Below are positions 21,977 to 30,772 of a stretch of DNA of 64,000 bases, piece by piece; positions within the stretch are counted from its first letter, which is position 1; each line of letters opens with the position of its first letter. Made by a program: the position numbers and the translations under genes. Source of the stretch: Blastococcus sp. TF02-09 (lineage in GTDB: Bacteria; Actinomycetota; Actinomycetes; Mycobacteriales; Geodermatophilaceae); the NCBI RefSeq assembly GCF_003319105.1, contig NZ_QOHH01000011.1, positions 1 through 64,000 of the forward strand, written 5' to 3'. The notes beneath the pieces were generated by a model that worked only from the letters and a program-made list of their open reading frames with translations, was not told the DNA's origin and made no database searches.

Positions 21977-22621
21977 CTACTGGTTCTGCACCGTCTCCTT
22001 GGACTGCTGGGCCTGGCCCTGCACGTCCTGGGCAGCGGACTGCCCCTCGCTCTTGACGGTCTCCGCGGCGTCCTGGGCGGTGGACTTGACCGACTCGACG
22101 GCGTCCTGGGCGGCCGGCTTGAGCTGGTCGCCGATCTCCTGGGCGGCCTGCTTGGCCGGGGCCAGAAGGGCGTCCTTGTTCTCGCGCACGGCCGTCTCGG
22201 CCTGCTGCGCGAGCTGCTGCTCCTTCTGCGTGGCCGGCAGCAGGCTGGACACCAGCCAGCCGACCCCGAAGGCGATCAGCCCGGCGGCGAGGGGGTTGCC
22301 CTGCGTCTGCCGGATGGCCGCGTCGGGAGCGTTCTGGATGGCGTCGGCTGCGCTGGACGCGGCGTCCTGCACGGTGCCGGCTGCGTTGCTAGCGGCACCC
22401 TGCACGGAACCGGCGGCCCCGTGGGCGGACTGACGGGTGTCGTGGGCGGTGCCCATCACCTTGTCCTTGAGGCCGGCGACGCGCCCCTTCGCGGCGGTCA
22501 TGCGCCGGTCCACGACACGGGCGGGGTTGACCTTCTCGTTGAGGGCGTCGACGTCGTAGCTGAGCTCGCGCCGGGTGTCCTCGATCTGCCGCCGGATGAC
22601 GTCCGGATCACTGCTGGTCAT
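21977..22621 (-). CDS. DUF3618-type protein with Ala/Gln-rich helical tail
   Basis: 214 residues from ATG 22621. The N-terminal DPDVIRRQIEDTRRELSYDVDALNEKVNP is the DUF3618 signature. A long amphipathic Ala/Gln/Asp region full of AAQDA- and SAADA-like repeats surrounds one hydrophobic segment (GLIAFGVGWLVSSLLPAT), much like LEA or apolipoprotein-type helices. Third gene of the operon with the holin-like and LEA-like proteins. Such sets are common in actinobacteria and thought to respond to envelope or desiccation stress (family knowledge plus inference). Confidence 0.78.
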   Translation of the reverse strand: MTSSDPDVIRRQIEDTRRELSYDVDALNEKVNPARVVDRRMTAAKGRVAGLKDKVMGTAHDTRQSAHGAAGSVQGAASNAAGTVQDAASSAADAIQNAPDAAIRQTQGNPLAAGLIAFGVGWLVSSLLPATQKEQQLAQQAETAVRENKDALLAPAKQAAQEIGDQLKPAAQDAVESVKSTAQDAAETVKSEGQSAAQDVQGQAQQSKETVQNQ

Positions 22622-22659
22622 GTCTGCGACTCCTTCGGGAGTGTGGGAGGTCGGCGTGG

Positions 22660-23196
22660 TCAGTTGGGCTTGAGGGCGCCGGGCACCTGCGACAGCGTGT
22701 CGACGGTGCGCTCGGGCTTCGGATTCACCTGCTGGAACTTCTTCTTGCCCATCAGCGCGGACACCGCGGCGACGATGCCCCACAGGATGGCGACGATCAG
22801 CGCCGACCAGCTGTGGCCGACGAGGTGGGACAGCGCCCACCACAGGGCCACGGACAGGAAGAGGACCATGAAGTAGGCGGCGAAGCCGGCTGCGCCGAAC
22901 AGGCCTGCGCCGGTGCCGGCCTTGACCGCCTCGGCCTTGAGCTCGGCCTTGGCCAGCTCGAGCTCCTGGCGCATGAGGGTGGAGAGGTCCTTGGCGACCT
23001 CGCCCATCAGCGCGCCGACCGAGGTGCCCTCGACGTCGGGGTGACCATCATCGGTCATGGGCGTGCCGATCTGACCGCTCACGGCGTGGTTCGAGCCGTA
23101 GCCTGCGGCGTAGGGCTGACCGGTCGACGGGTCGATCGGTCCGCCGTACCCCGGCTGGCCGCCTGCGGGGGTGGCTCCCGAGTAGGGGGTGGACAT
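22660..23196 (-). CDS. Phage holin family (Holin-X/DUF1469) membrane protein
   Basis: 178 residues. A Gly/Pro/Tyr-rich cytoplasmic start is followed by an amphipathic helix (VAKDLSTLMRQELELAKAELKAEA) and two transmembrane helices (GAAGFAAYFMVLFLSVALWWAL and SALIVAILWGIVAAVSALMG). This is the PF07332-type arrangement. Despite the family name there is no phage gene nearby. Gaps are 3 nt to the upstream gene and 38 nt to the downstream gene, consistent with one operon. Confidence 0.82.
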   Translation of the reverse strand: MSTPYSGATPAGGQPGYGGPIDPSTGQPYAAGYGSNHAVSGQIGTPMTDDGHPDVEGTSVGALMGEVAKDLSTLMRQELELAKAELKAEAVKAGTGAGLFGAAGFAAYFMVLFLSVALWWALSHLVGHSWSALIVAILWGIVAAVSALMGKKKFQQVNPKPERTVDTLSQVPGALKPN

Positions 23197-23199
23197 GCG

Positions 23200-23976
23200 T
23201 CAGCCCACCCCACCGGGGCGCCGCGCCGGGTCGTCCCAGCCGGCCGGGGTGGTCGGCGGCACGACGCTGCCCTCCGGCGGCACCGTGCCGTACGGGGGCG
23301 GCGGCAGCGGCGCCGAGCCGGCCGTCGAGTACGTGGCGCTGGTGCCCGTGTAGGTGGACGTGGTGTCCGAGTAGGTCGGCGTCGAGTCCACGTAGTTCGT
23401 CCTCGGGTACGTGCCCGCGCTGCCCGAGGACGACGAGTCGCTGTGAGCGGCGCGCACGCCGCTGGTCAGCCGCCCGGCGACGATGCCGGCGGCGGCCGCA
23501 CCGAGCAGGAACATGCCCGGACGACGCCGCGCGAAGCTGCGGACCTCGTCGAGGAGCTCGGCCGGCTCGCGGTTCTGCAGCTTGTCGGCGAACGTCTCGA
23601 TGTAGCCGGAGGCCTGCTGGAGCAGGTCCCGGGCCGGCCCGGGGGCGCCCTGGCTGGTGCCGTCGGCGAGGCCGCGCAGCTCGGTGGCCAGCGAGCTCAG
23701 GCCCTGGGCGGCCTTCTGCTGCTGGGCGACCGTCTGGTCCTTGAGCTGCGACTGGCCCTGCTTGAGCAGGTCCTGCGCCTGGCGCTGGGTCTCGTGCACG
23801 ACCTCCTTGGCCTGGTCGGCAGCGGTCGAAGCGACCTGGCTACCGGCCTGGGCGGCGGTCTGGCCGACGTTCTTGGCCTCGTCCTTGGCGACGTCGGCCT
23901 TGCTGGGCGAGCTCTGGCCCGTGCTCCCCGCCGTGCTGGTGGGCGGGGGCAGCGGGGCGTCGATGGAGTGAGTCAT
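23200..23976 (-). CDS. LEA-like helical protein with C-terminal low-complexity tail
   Basis: 258 residues from ATG 23976 with a strong GAGGAGG. Residues 25-130 are Ala/Gln/Lys-rich amphipathic helix with 11-residue-like periodicity (DEAKNVGQTAAQ, ADQAKEVVHETQRQAQDL). A short hydrophobic segment GMFLLGAAAAGIVAGRL near 165-180 is followed by a Ser/Thr/Tyr/Pro tail. No enzyme motif. First gene of the envelope operon behind a SigB-like promoter. Confidence 0.7.
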   Translation of the reverse strand: MTHSIDAPLPPPTSTAGSTGQSSPSKADVAKDEAKNVGQTAAQAGSQVASTAADQAKEVVHETQRQAQDLLKQGQSQLKDQTVAQQQKAAQGLSSLATELRGLADGTSQGAPGPARDLLQQASGYIETFADKLQNREPAELLDEVRSFARRRPGMFLLGAAAAGIVAGRLTSGVRAAHSDSSSSGSAGTYPRTNYVDSTPTYSDTTSTYTGTSATYSTAGSAPLPPPPYGTVPPEGSVVPPTTPAGWDDPARRPGGVG

Positions 23977-24025
23977 CGGTCCTCCTCGGCAGTGTTCGTG
24001 GGCAGTTCTCGTGGTCAGGAAGGCG

Positions 24026-24050
24026 CTACCCCCGAGCGGTACCGCCACAC
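24026..24050 (-). promoter_or_regulatory. Possible stress-sigma (SigB/SigH-like) promoter
   Basis: On the minus strand GTGT, 15 nt, GGGTAG, resembling the GTTT/GTGG-N14-16-GGGTAT elements of alternative sigma factors in actinobacteria. It lies about 50 nt before the LEA-like start codon at 23976. Within 23977-24237 (261 bp) I see no gene. Confidence 0.35.
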
Positions 24051-24237
24051 CTGGAAGGTGATCTTCTTGATCCAGGGGAGGCCGTGACCGGTCTCGTCGC
24101 CCGACGCATCCATGCGTCAGGGCAGGGGCGACGGGGCGCCGGGGCACGACAGCGATGTCGGTCCGGGCAGACCCCGTGGGGAGCGCCGCGACGGGGTGGT
24201 ACCCCTCCCGTACGGGCGGTGAAACGGGATCGGCGGG

Positions 24238-25017
24238 TCAGCCTGTCCAGCCGAAGCGCGGCGGGCGTCGCTCGGCGAAGGCGGCGACCCCCTCCGGCAG
24301 CTCACCGGCGCTGATCGTCTCCCGGTACCGCGGTGCGGCGAGCGCCTCGGCGTCGCCCTCCGCGGTGAGCGCGGCCACGATCTCCTTGGTGGCGCGCTGG
24401 GTGAGCGCGGAGCGGGCGGCGAGCACCTCGGCGAACCGGCGCACCTCGTCCTCGAGGTCGGCGGGCTCCACCAGCCGGTCGACGAGGCCGGTGCGCAGCG
24501 CGTCGTCCGCGTCGAGCAGTTCGCCGCTGAAGAGCAGGTACTTCGTCGTCGCCGGGCCGACCAGGTCCACCAGGGCCCGGGTCGAGTACGGCGGGTAGAC
24601 GATTCCGACCTTCGCCGGCGTGACCCCGAAGACGCTGGAGCGGTCGGCGAAGCGCAGGTCGCACGAGGCGGCGATCTCCACCCCGCCGCCGATGCAGTGC
24701 CCGCGGATCATCGCGATCGTCGGCTTCGGGAACGCCCGCAGCGCCGCCTGCGCCGCGAGGTTGTGCGCCCGCACCTCGGCCATCGGGTCCTGCGGGTCCG
24801 GGCCGCCCAGCAGCCCGGCGATGTCGGCGCCGGCGCAGAAGCTCGGCCCGGCGCCGGTCACCACGAGCACCCGCACCTCGGGGTCGGCCGCCGGCCCGGC
24901 CAGCACGTCGGGGAGCGCCGCCCACATCTCCGCGGTCATCGCGTTGCGCTTCGCGGCCCGGTCGATGGTCAGCACGGCGGTGTGCCCCTCGCGGCGGAGC
25001 GGCAGGTTCTCTTTCAT
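24238..25017 (-). CDS. Enoyl-CoA hydratase/isomerase (crotonase) family protein
   Basis: 259 residues, standard crotonase length. Oxyanion-hole segments are FCAGADIAGLLG and IRGHCIGGGVEIAASCD. The second catalytic region reads TPAKVGIVYPPYSTRALVD instead of the hydratase pattern with a PG.GGTQ loop and its Glu, so it may be a decarboxylase or isomerase branch, such as methylmalonyl-CoA-decarboxylase-like, rather than a true hydratase. Its ATG overlaps the stop of the upstream zinc peptidase gene, so they are translationally coupled. Confidence 0.82.
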   Translation of the reverse strand: MKENLPLRREGHTAVLTIDRAAKRNAMTAEMWAALPDVLAGPAADPEVRVLVVTGAGPSFCAGADIAGLLGGPDPQDPMAEVRAHNLAAQAALRAFPKPTIAMIRGHCIGGGVEIAASCDLRFADRSSVFGVTPAKVGIVYPPYSTRALVDLVGPATTKYLLFSGELLDADDALRTGLVDRLVEPADLEDEVRRFAEVLAARSALTQRATKEIVAALTAEGDAEALAAPRYRETISAGELPEGVAAFAERRPPRFGWTG

Positions 25018-25925
25018 CCGAGGTCGTCGGTCGCGAAGGTGTCGCAGCGGGCGGGGTCACCGGTCTCGTAGCCGGTGCGGAACCACTTCTGCCGCTGCTC
25101 CGAGCTGCCGTGGGTGAAGGCCTCCTGGTCCACCGTCCCGCTGCCGAGGTTCTCCTGGATGTAGTCGTCGCCGATGCGGGCGGCGGCATCCAGCGCCCGG
25201 TCGATGTCGTCGTCGGTGATGTCGGCGATGAGCGGCTGACCCGAGTCGTCGGGCACGGTCTCGGCGTGCGTCGCCCACGCGCCGGCGTAGCAGTCCGCCT
25301 GGAGCTCCAGCCGCACCGAGCCGCTGGTCGGCCCGCTCTCGCCGGGCGTGACCCGAGCGTTGGTGCCGAGCAGGTTCTGCACGTGGTGGCCGTACTCGTG
25401 GGCGAGGACGTACGCGTCGACGAACAGCCCGCCCTGGGCGCCGAACTGCTCGCGCAGCTGGTCGAAGAAGGTCAGGTCGATGTAGACCAGCTGGTCGGCC
25501 GGGCAGTAGAACGGCCCCGACCCGCTCGACCCCGCGCCGCAGGCGGTCTGGATCGAGCCGGTGAAGAAGGTCGTCTCGGTGCGCTCGTACCGCCCGCCGA
25601 GCACCCCGGTCCAGTAGTCCTGGATGGACTCGACGTCGGCCACGACGGCGCACTCGACCGAGTCGTTGGCGTCGGCGCCGGTCCGGCACTCCTGCGCCAG
25701 CGCCGAGTTGTCCACGGACTGGTCCTGGCCGAGGCCCGAGAAGGTGGGGACACCGCCTCCGCCGTCACCGAGGACCTGCAGCAGGACGACGACGACCAGC
25801 CCGACCATGCCCAGCCCGCCGCCACCCACCGCGAGGCCCCGGCCCCCGCCGCCGCGCAGACCGCCCCCGCCCCGGGCGTCCCGCACCCCGGACGTGTCCA
25901 GGCTGCCGCTCTCCCGGTACCTCAT
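25014..25925 (-). CDS. Neutral zinc metallopeptidase (YpfJ family), membrane-anchored
   Basis: 303 residues from ATG 25925. A Gly/Arg-rich cytoplasmic start, one transmembrane helix (about 37-53) and an extracytoplasmic domain with the zinc motif HEYGHH at 176-181, followed by ELQADCYAGAW, which supplies the third ligand. Four Cys residues suggest disulphides. The family is widespread and its physiological substrate is unknown. Coupled by ATGA to the crotonase gene downstream. Confidence 0.88.
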   Translation of the reverse strand: MRYRESGSLDTSGVRDARGGGGLRGGGGRGLAVGGGGLGMVGLVVVVLLQVLGDGGGGVPTFSGLGQDQSVDNSALAQECRTGADANDSVECAVVADVESIQDYWTGVLGGRYERTETTFFTGSIQTACGAGSSGSGPFYCPADQLVYIDLTFFDQLREQFGAQGGLFVDAYVLAHEYGHHVQNLLGTNARVTPGESGPTSGSVRLELQADCYAGAWATHAETVPDDSGQPLIADITDDDIDRALDAAARIGDDYIQENLGSGTVDQEAFTHGSSEQRQKWFRTGYETGDPARCDTFATDDLG

Positions 25926-26133
25926 GCGCGGTGGTCCTCCGTGGTCCTCGCCCGGGCCGGGCGGCTCGCTGCGCGTCCGGGGATCCGGCCGCCTGGGAAC
26001 GGTGCCATCCCGGGGGTGGGCTCCGCGACCCGAGGGCACGACGCAGGCACCCGGGCGGGCCCCGGGGGAGGACCCGAGCGGTTCCGCCGGGGGAGGTCCT
26101 ACTGTCAGGGGCAACCCGAGGAGGAACACGTCC

Positions 26134-26535
26134 ATGGCGGTCTCCAACCGCGTCCGCGCCGCCCTCACGACGACGGTGCTCGCCACCGCCGCGACCGGCT
26201 TCATGGCGGGGTGCGGCGCGGGCGGTGAGGACGACGAGCAGGTCGCCTACTGCACCGACGAGAACGGCGAGATCGTCGACGAGGACCTCTGCGACGACGA
26301 CCGCGGCGGAGGCCTCGGCGGCGGGCTGTTCTTCCTCTACCTCGGCGGCTTCCGTCCCGGGCTCCCGGTCGGCACCGTCCTGCCCTCGGGCGGCACCCGG
26401 ATCAACCCCGGTGACTCCGCCGCCCGGCAGCGCGCCGGCCTGCCCGCCACGGGCAAGGTGAGCACCGGCCAGCGGGTGAGCGGCGGCATCGGCAGCGGGA
26501 TCGGCGACAGGGCCGGTACGGGCGCCGGCAGCTGA
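26134..26535 (+). CDS. Small putative lipoprotein upstream of the GspS-like gene
   Basis: 133 residues from ATG 26134 with GAGGAGGA. The signal sequence ends FMAGCGAG, a possible lipobox with Cys27. A short acidic Cys-containing stretch (AYCTDENGEIVDEDLCDDD) is followed by a Gly-rich low-complexity tail. The next gene begins 4 nt later. The pairing of a small secreted protein with a glutathionylspermidine-synthase-like enzyme is reminiscent of E. coli ygiB-ygiC; the equivalence is positional only. Confidence 0.65.
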   Translation: MAVSNRVRAALTTTVLATAATGFMAGCGAGGEDDEQVAYCTDENGEIVDEDLCDDDRGGGLGGGLFFLYLGGFRPGLPVGTVLPSGGTRINPGDSAARQRAGLPATGKVSTGQRVSGGIGSGIGDRAGTGAGS

Positions 26536-26539
26536 ACCG

Positions 26540-27793
26540 TTGAGACGGATCGAGAGCGGGATCGTCCGCCCCGGCTGGGAGGCGGAGATCGAGTCGCAGG
26601 GCCTGGTCTACAACCGCACCCACCTGCCCGGCGGCGAGGTGCGCAGCTACTGGCGCGAGGGCCCGTTCTACGACTTCTCCATGGCCGAGATCGAGGAGCT
26701 CGAGGGCGCCGTGCGCCAGCTGTTCCAGATGTGCGTGGCCGCCGGCGACCACGTCGTCGACAACGAGCTGTTCGACCGGCTGCACATCCCGCCGATGGCC
26801 CGGCCGTCGATCCGCCGCACGTGGGCCGAGGAGCCGCCGAGCATCTACGGCCGGTTCGACCTGCGCTACGACGGCGAGGGCCCGCCCAAGCTGCTGGAGT
26901 TCAACGCCGACACTCCCACCGGCCTGGTGGAGTCCGCCGTGACCCAGTGGAACTGGCACCTGTTCACCGGCCAGGGGCGCGACCAGTGGAACGCGCTGCA
27001 CGACACCCTCGTCGCCGCCTGGCAGCGCAACCTGACGAAGTGGGAGCGGCGTACCGGCGTCCGGCCGCGGGTGCACCTGGCGTGGACCAGCGAGGAGACG
27101 TCCGGCGAGGACCGGATGACCGTCGCCTACCTGATGGACACCGTGGTGCAGGCCGGCTACGAGGCGATCGAGCTCGTCGTCGAGGACATCGTGCTGGACT
27201 CGGGCGACGGGCGGTTCTACGACCCGCAGGGGCGCCACCTCGACGTCGTCTTCAAGCTCTACCCCTGGGAGTGGCTGATCGAGGACGAGTTCGGCCCGGC
27301 CGTGCTCGCCGACGGGATGCGCCCCGGCGGGACGACGTGGGTGGAGCCCGCCTACAAGATGCTGTGGAGCACGAAGGCGCTGCTGCCGGTGCTCTGGCAG
27401 CTGTTCGGCAGCGACCCGGTGCTCGGGCGGTACCTGCTGCCCGCCTACTTCGCCGACGAGATGCCGTCGTCCTGGCAGACCTACGTCCGCAAGCCGCTGT
27501 GGGGGCGGGAGGGCGCCAACGTGGCGATCGTGCGGGACGGCGCGGTGACCGCGCAGCTGCCCGGGCGGTACGGCACCGAGGGCTTCGTGGTGCAGGAGTT
27601 CGCGCCGCTGCCGGACTTCGCCGGCGTGGACGGCCCGCACCACCCCGTGCTGGGCGCGTGGGTCGTCGACGGCGAGCCGGCCGGGCTGGGCATCCGCGAG
27701 AGCGACGGGTTGATCACCGACAACCTGAGCTTCTTCGTCCCGCACGCCATCGACTTCTCCGCTCCGCAGGACGGGCGGCGGCGGACGCAATAG
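26540..27793 (+). CDS. Glutathionylspermidine synthase family protein (YgiC-like)
   Basis: 417 residues from a TTG at 26540 (reads as RRIESGIVRPGW). ATP-grasp-like synthetase fold: SIYGRFDLRYDGEGPPKLLEFNADTPTGLVES, YPWEWLIEDEF, KPLWGREGANVAI and GAWVVDGEPAGLGIRES near the end. It corresponds to the C-terminal synthetase domain of GspSA without the amidase. Real products are unknown for stand-alone actinobacterial members; glutathione itself is unlikely here. Co-transcribed with the small lipoprotein gene. Confidence 0.88.
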   Translation: MRRIESGIVRPGWEAEIESQGLVYNRTHLPGGEVRSYWREGPFYDFSMAEIEELEGAVRQLFQMCVAAGDHVVDNELFDRLHIPPMARPSIRRTWAEEPPSIYGRFDLRYDGEGPPKLLEFNADTPTGLVESAVTQWNWHLFTGQGRDQWNALHDTLVAAWQRNLTKWERRTGVRPRVHLAWTSEETSGEDRMTVAYLMDTVVQAGYEAIELVVEDIVLDSGDGRFYDPQGRHLDVVFKLYPWEWLIEDEFGPAVLADGMRPGGTTWVEPAYKMLWSTKALLPVLWQLFGSDPVLGRYLLPAYFADEMPSSWQTYVRKPLWGREGANVAIVRDGAVTAQLPGRYGTEGFVVQEFAPLPDFAGVDGPHHPVLGAWVVDGEPAGLGIRESDGLITDNLSFFVPHAIDFSAPQDGRRRTQ

Positions 27794-27802
27794 TTTCGGC
27801 TC

Positions 27803-28246
27803 ATGCCGCTGCAGGGTGAGTACGTACCGAGTCCGCAGAAGTGGGTCCGCGACCAGGTGGAGCTCTACGAGCGCACCGGGGGCCGGGAGGGCAACACGCT
27901 GCTCGACCGCGGTCTGCCGGTCGTCATCTTCAGCACCCGGGGGGCGAAGAGCGGGAACGTGCGCAAGCAGCCGCTCATGAAGGTGGAGAAGGACGGCGCC
28001 TACCTGATGGTCGGCTCGCAGGGCGGAGCACCCACCAACCCCGCCTGGGTCGCGAACCTCCGTGCCGCTCCCGACCAGGTCACCGTCCAGGACGGGCCCG
28101 AGCCGTGGGACGGCGTCGCGCGGGAGCTCGACGGCCCCGAGCGCGAGGAGTGGTGGGAGCGCGCGGTCGCGGCCTTCCCCGACTACGCCGACTACCAGCG
28201 CAAGACCGAGCGCCGCCTCCCGATCTTCCTGGTCGAGCGCCGCTGA
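27803..28246 (+). CDS. Deazaflavin (F420)-dependent nitroreductase family protein
   Basis: 147 residues of the DUF385/Ddn family: LPVVIFSTRGAKSGNVRKQPLMKVEKDG, YLMVGSQGGAPTNPAWVANLRA and a WERAVAAFPDYADYQRKTER end. Members bind coenzyme F420 or other cofactors and reduce quinones or nitro compounds. The ATG follows TAGTTT by 6 nt, a leaderless layout that suggests its own promoter despite the 9-nt gap to the GspS-like gene. Confidence 0.87.
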   Translation: MPLQGEYVPSPQKWVRDQVELYERTGGREGNTLLDRGLPVVIFSTRGAKSGNVRKQPLMKVEKDGAYLMVGSQGGAPTNPAWVANLRAAPDQVTVQDGPEPWDGVARELDGPEREEWWERAVAAFPDYADYQRKTERRLPIFLVERR

Positions 28247-28404
28247 CACCTGAGGCGTCGGTCCTGCCGGCCCGACCACCGCCTCGAGGCCGTCGGGGCG
28301 GTGGTCCTGGCGACCATCCCCCGGACACCGCGCGGCCCGGTGGTGGACACCGCCCCGTCTCGCCGACAGACTCCCGGGCGGCCGCTGGCCCTGAGGAGGT
28401 GTCC

Positions 28405-28830
28405 GTGCCCAGCCTGGTCTTCGACGGCGACTGCGCGTTCTGCAGCCGTTGTGCCGCCGTGGCCCGACGGATCCTTCCCGCCGACTGCGCCGTCATCCCC
28501 TGGCAGTCGTTCGACCTCGCCGCGGTGGGGGCGACCACGGAACGAGCTCGACGTGAGGTGCTCTGGGTCAGCGCCGACGGTGCCGTGACCGGAGGTGCTC
28601 CGGCGGTGGCCGCCGCCCTCCGCGCGGCCGGTGGAGCCTGGCGGGCGCTGCGGCTCCTCGGCGTGCTGCTCTCGATCCCGCCGATCCGGTGGGTCGCGCC
28701 GTCGGTCTACCGGCTGGTGGCCGCCCACCGGTACCGCCTGCCCGGTGGGACGGCCGCCTGCCGGGTGGCCGTGCCACCCCTCTCGACGACGGCCCCTGGC
28801 ACGCCGACGGGAACGACCGGCCGGCCCTGA
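28405..28830 (+). CDS. DCC-family thiol-disulfide oxidoreductase-like protein
   Basis: 141 residues from GTG 28405 (GAGGAGG 5 nt upstream). LVFDGDCAFCSRCAAVARRI carries the DxxCxxC signature of the DUF393/DCC family with a thioredoxin-like fold. Middle region VIPWQSFDLAAVGATTERARREVLWV and C-terminal SVYRLVAAHRYRLPGGTAAC are typical. The last 25 residues are low-complexity Thr/Pro. Role in the cell unknown. Confidence 0.78.
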   Translation: MPSLVFDGDCAFCSRCAAVARRILPADCAVIPWQSFDLAAVGATTERARREVLWVSADGAVTGGAPAVAAALRAAGGAWRALRLLGVLLSIPPIRWVAPSVYRLVAAHRYRLPGGTAACRVAVPPLSTTAPGTPTGTTGRP

Positions 28831-28880
28831 CCCCCGCCGGCACGGTCCTCGCGACCCTCTCGGCCCGTGCCGCGGACGCG

Positions 28881-29456
28881 TCAGGCGGGGCCCCAGCGGA
28901 GCTCGCCGAGCGGACGGCGCTGCCGGTCCGGTCGCCCGCCGTCGTGCTTCCCCTGGCGCGTTGCGCGCCCTGCCGTGGGGACGCGCCCGATGGCCGCCAT
29001 CGTGGTGACCTCCCAGTGGTGCGGGACGGAGAACTCGCTCGCGAGGGCCTCGCGGTCGAAGGCGCGGAACTGGCGGACGGACAGTCCGAGAGCCGCGGCC
29101 TGGAAGGTCAGGTGGGCCACCGCCTGGCCCAGGTCGTACAGCGAGAACTCCGAGTACTCCCAGTCGGTGCCCTCGACGGAACGGTGGGCCAGGTTGGCGA
29201 TCAGCAGCCCGGCGGTGGGGGCCCAGGCAGCGGAGCTCCCGGCGAGGTGGCGGACCAACCGTCCGTGGGTCGCGTCCCCGCGCCGTCCGACGATGAACGC
29301 CCAGGGCTGCGAGTTGCCCGCCGACGGGGCCCACCGGGCCGCCTCGAGCAGGAGGTCGACCTCCGATGCCGGGATCACGTCCGTCGGGTCGAACGTCGTC
29401 GGGCTCCACCGTCCCGACAGCAGCGGATGCAGGACCGGATCGGGAGAGCGGCTCAC
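28881..29456 (-). CDS. Nitroreductase family protein
   Basis: 191 residues. The FMN-binding nitroreductase pattern is clear: RWSPTTFDP, LLLEAARWAPSAGNSQPWAFIVGRR and DLGQAVAHLTFQAAALGLSVRQF. The C-terminus is Arg-rich and lacks the usual final substrate-loop helix, so the protein is a short member. A DCC-family gene lies convergent on one side and a winged-helix protein gene upstream. Confidence 0.85.
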   Translation of the reverse strand: MSRSPDPVLHPLLSGRWSPTTFDPTDVIPASEVDLLLEAARWAPSAGNSQPWAFIVGRRGDATHGRLVRHLAGSSAAWAPTAGLLIANLAHRSVEGTDWEYSEFSLYDLGQAVAHLTFQAAALGLSVRQFRAFDREALASEFSVPHHWEVTTMAAIGRVPTAGRATRQGKHDGGRPDRQRRPLGELRWGPA

Positions 29457-29498
29457 CGGAGCAGCGTGACACGGGGCGTGGTCGGGGCGCGGCCCTCG

Positions 29499-30560
29499 TC
29501 AGGGCAGGGCGGCGGCGAGCTCTGGGACGCCGGCCACCAGTGCGGCGTCCGCGGGGTCGAAGGCGGTGCCGACGGCGGCCCGGCGGGCACCGCGGCCCTC
29601 GTACCGCCAGGTGCCCACGACCCGCCCCTCCACGACGACGGTGGACAGGAACATCCCGTTGGCGCCCGGCGCGATGCGGGTGGCGTGGGCCGGGTCGAGG
29701 ACGGCGCTGCGGTCGCCGTAGCCGAGCACGAACTCGTCGAAGCCGGGCAGGAGGACGGTGCTCCGCGCCTCCTCGCGGCAGGCGGCGAGCAGCTCGGGGG
29801 TGGCGGGGTCGAGGAAGTGCTCGACGCCGTCGACGGACAGGGACTCCAGCTGGTCCCGCGCGACCGCGAGGCCGGCGCGGCAGTCCCGGACGGTCAGCCC
29901 CGACCAGCGGGCGAGGTCCTGCACGGTGGCCGGCCCGTGCCCGGAGAAGAAGCGGGCCGCGAGCTCGCCGAGCGCCTCCTCGCGCGCCGGCCGGCGGGGG
30001 TGCGGCACCCACTCGTCCAGCAGCACGAACTGCTGCTCGCCGTCCACGGTCGGGCCCAGGCAGGTGTGGCCGGTCTGGGCCGCGAACCACAGCAGGTGGT
30101 AGCCGCGCTGGCCCGTGACGGGCACCCCGCCGGCATCGATCGCGGCCAGCAGCTGCGCCCGGGAGAGCCGCCGCCCGCCGGAGAGCGCGGCCACGGCCGC
30201 CTCGCACGCGCGGGCCACGTCGTCGTCGCTCAGGCCCAGCAGCGCCCGGCGCTTGGCCACGCCGGCCAGCGCGCGTTCCCCGAGCAGGTCGAGCATCCAG
30301 GGCAGGTCCTCGGCGAGGGTGAGGTGCAGCGTGCCGCGCATCGGCCACGACCGGACGATCTCCCCGCGGTCCATCGCCTCGAGCACCTCGGCGCGCGAGC
30401 GGCCGGCGGTGCGGAGCGCCACGGAGGTGACGGAGCCGGGGTAGTCCTGCCCCTGGACGGCCGTCAGCCGGCGCACGGCCTCGGCCGGCGTGGCCGCGCG
30501 CGGGCCGGCCACCCGCTGCGCGACGAGCCGGAGCAGGCCTATTTCGGATCCCGGAGTCAC
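29499..30560 (-). CDS. Winged-helix DNA-binding domain protein (HTH_42/AlkZ-like)
   Basis: 353 residues from GTG 30560. The family pattern is complete: RLTAVQGQDYPGSVTSVALR, EIVRSWPMRGTLHLTLAEDLPWML, QRGYHLLWFAAQTGHTC, FDEFVLGYGDR and a C-terminal GTWRYEGRG. PF06224 proteins include AlkZ, a glycosylase that unhooks DNA interstrand crosslinks. The SWPMRGTLH segment is close to that of characterised members, but the catalytic QxQ motif of AlkZ reads AVQGQD here. A DNA-repair role is plausible, not shown. Confidence 0.85.
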   Translation of the reverse strand: MTPGSEIGLLRLVAQRVAGPRAATPAEAVRRLTAVQGQDYPGSVTSVALRTAGRSRAEVLEAMDRGEIVRSWPMRGTLHLTLAEDLPWMLDLLGERALAGVAKRRALLGLSDDDVARACEAAVAALSGGRRLSRAQLLAAIDAGGVPVTGQRGYHLLWFAAQTGHTCLGPTVDGEQQFVLLDEWVPHPRRPAREEALGELAARFFSGHGPATVQDLARWSGLTVRDCRAGLAVARDQLESLSVDGVEHFLDPATPELLAACREEARSTVLLPGFDEFVLGYGDRSAVLDPAHATRIAPGANGMFLSTVVVEGRVVGTWRYEGRGARRAAVGTAFDPADAALVAGVPELAAALP

Positions 30561-30648
30561 GGGGACACCGTGGCACCGGGGTCCGACGATCTCCAGGACG
30601 CGGGCACGATCCCGGAGCCGACGCCGTCCGGGGGGTAGCGTGCGCGGG

Positions 30649-30765
30649 GTGTCAGGGATGTGGGGGCCACGCGCGGAACGGCGCCGACGCGTCGTGGCCG
30701 CCGTCCTCGTCCTCGCCATCGTCCTGGCCGCCGGTGCGACCGTCCTCTCCCTCGCCCTCGGCTGA
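30649..30765 (+). CDS. Tiny membrane protein (38 aa)
   Basis: A short frame from GTG 30649: SGMWGPRAERRRR, then one hydrophobic helix VVAAVLVLAIVLAAGATVLSLA. The start follows TAGCGT by 7 nt, the leaderless-promoter layout of other genes here, and the next gene begins 8 nt after the stop. An ATG at 30658 is an alternative start. Real coding is likely but not certain at this length. Confidence 0.5.
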   Translation: MSGMWGPRAERRRRVVAAVLVLAIVLAAGATVLSLALG

Positions 30766-30772
30766 GGCAGTC

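Noticed and set aside
22660-23196. Prophage remnant because of the holin family name
   Set aside because: No integrase, capsid, endolysin or att-like repeat is nearby, and this holin-type family is a normal chromosomal gene in actinobacteria.
24238-25017. Specific call of enoyl-CoA hydratase activity
   Set aside because: The second catalytic glutamate region is atypical, so only the crotonase family is supported.
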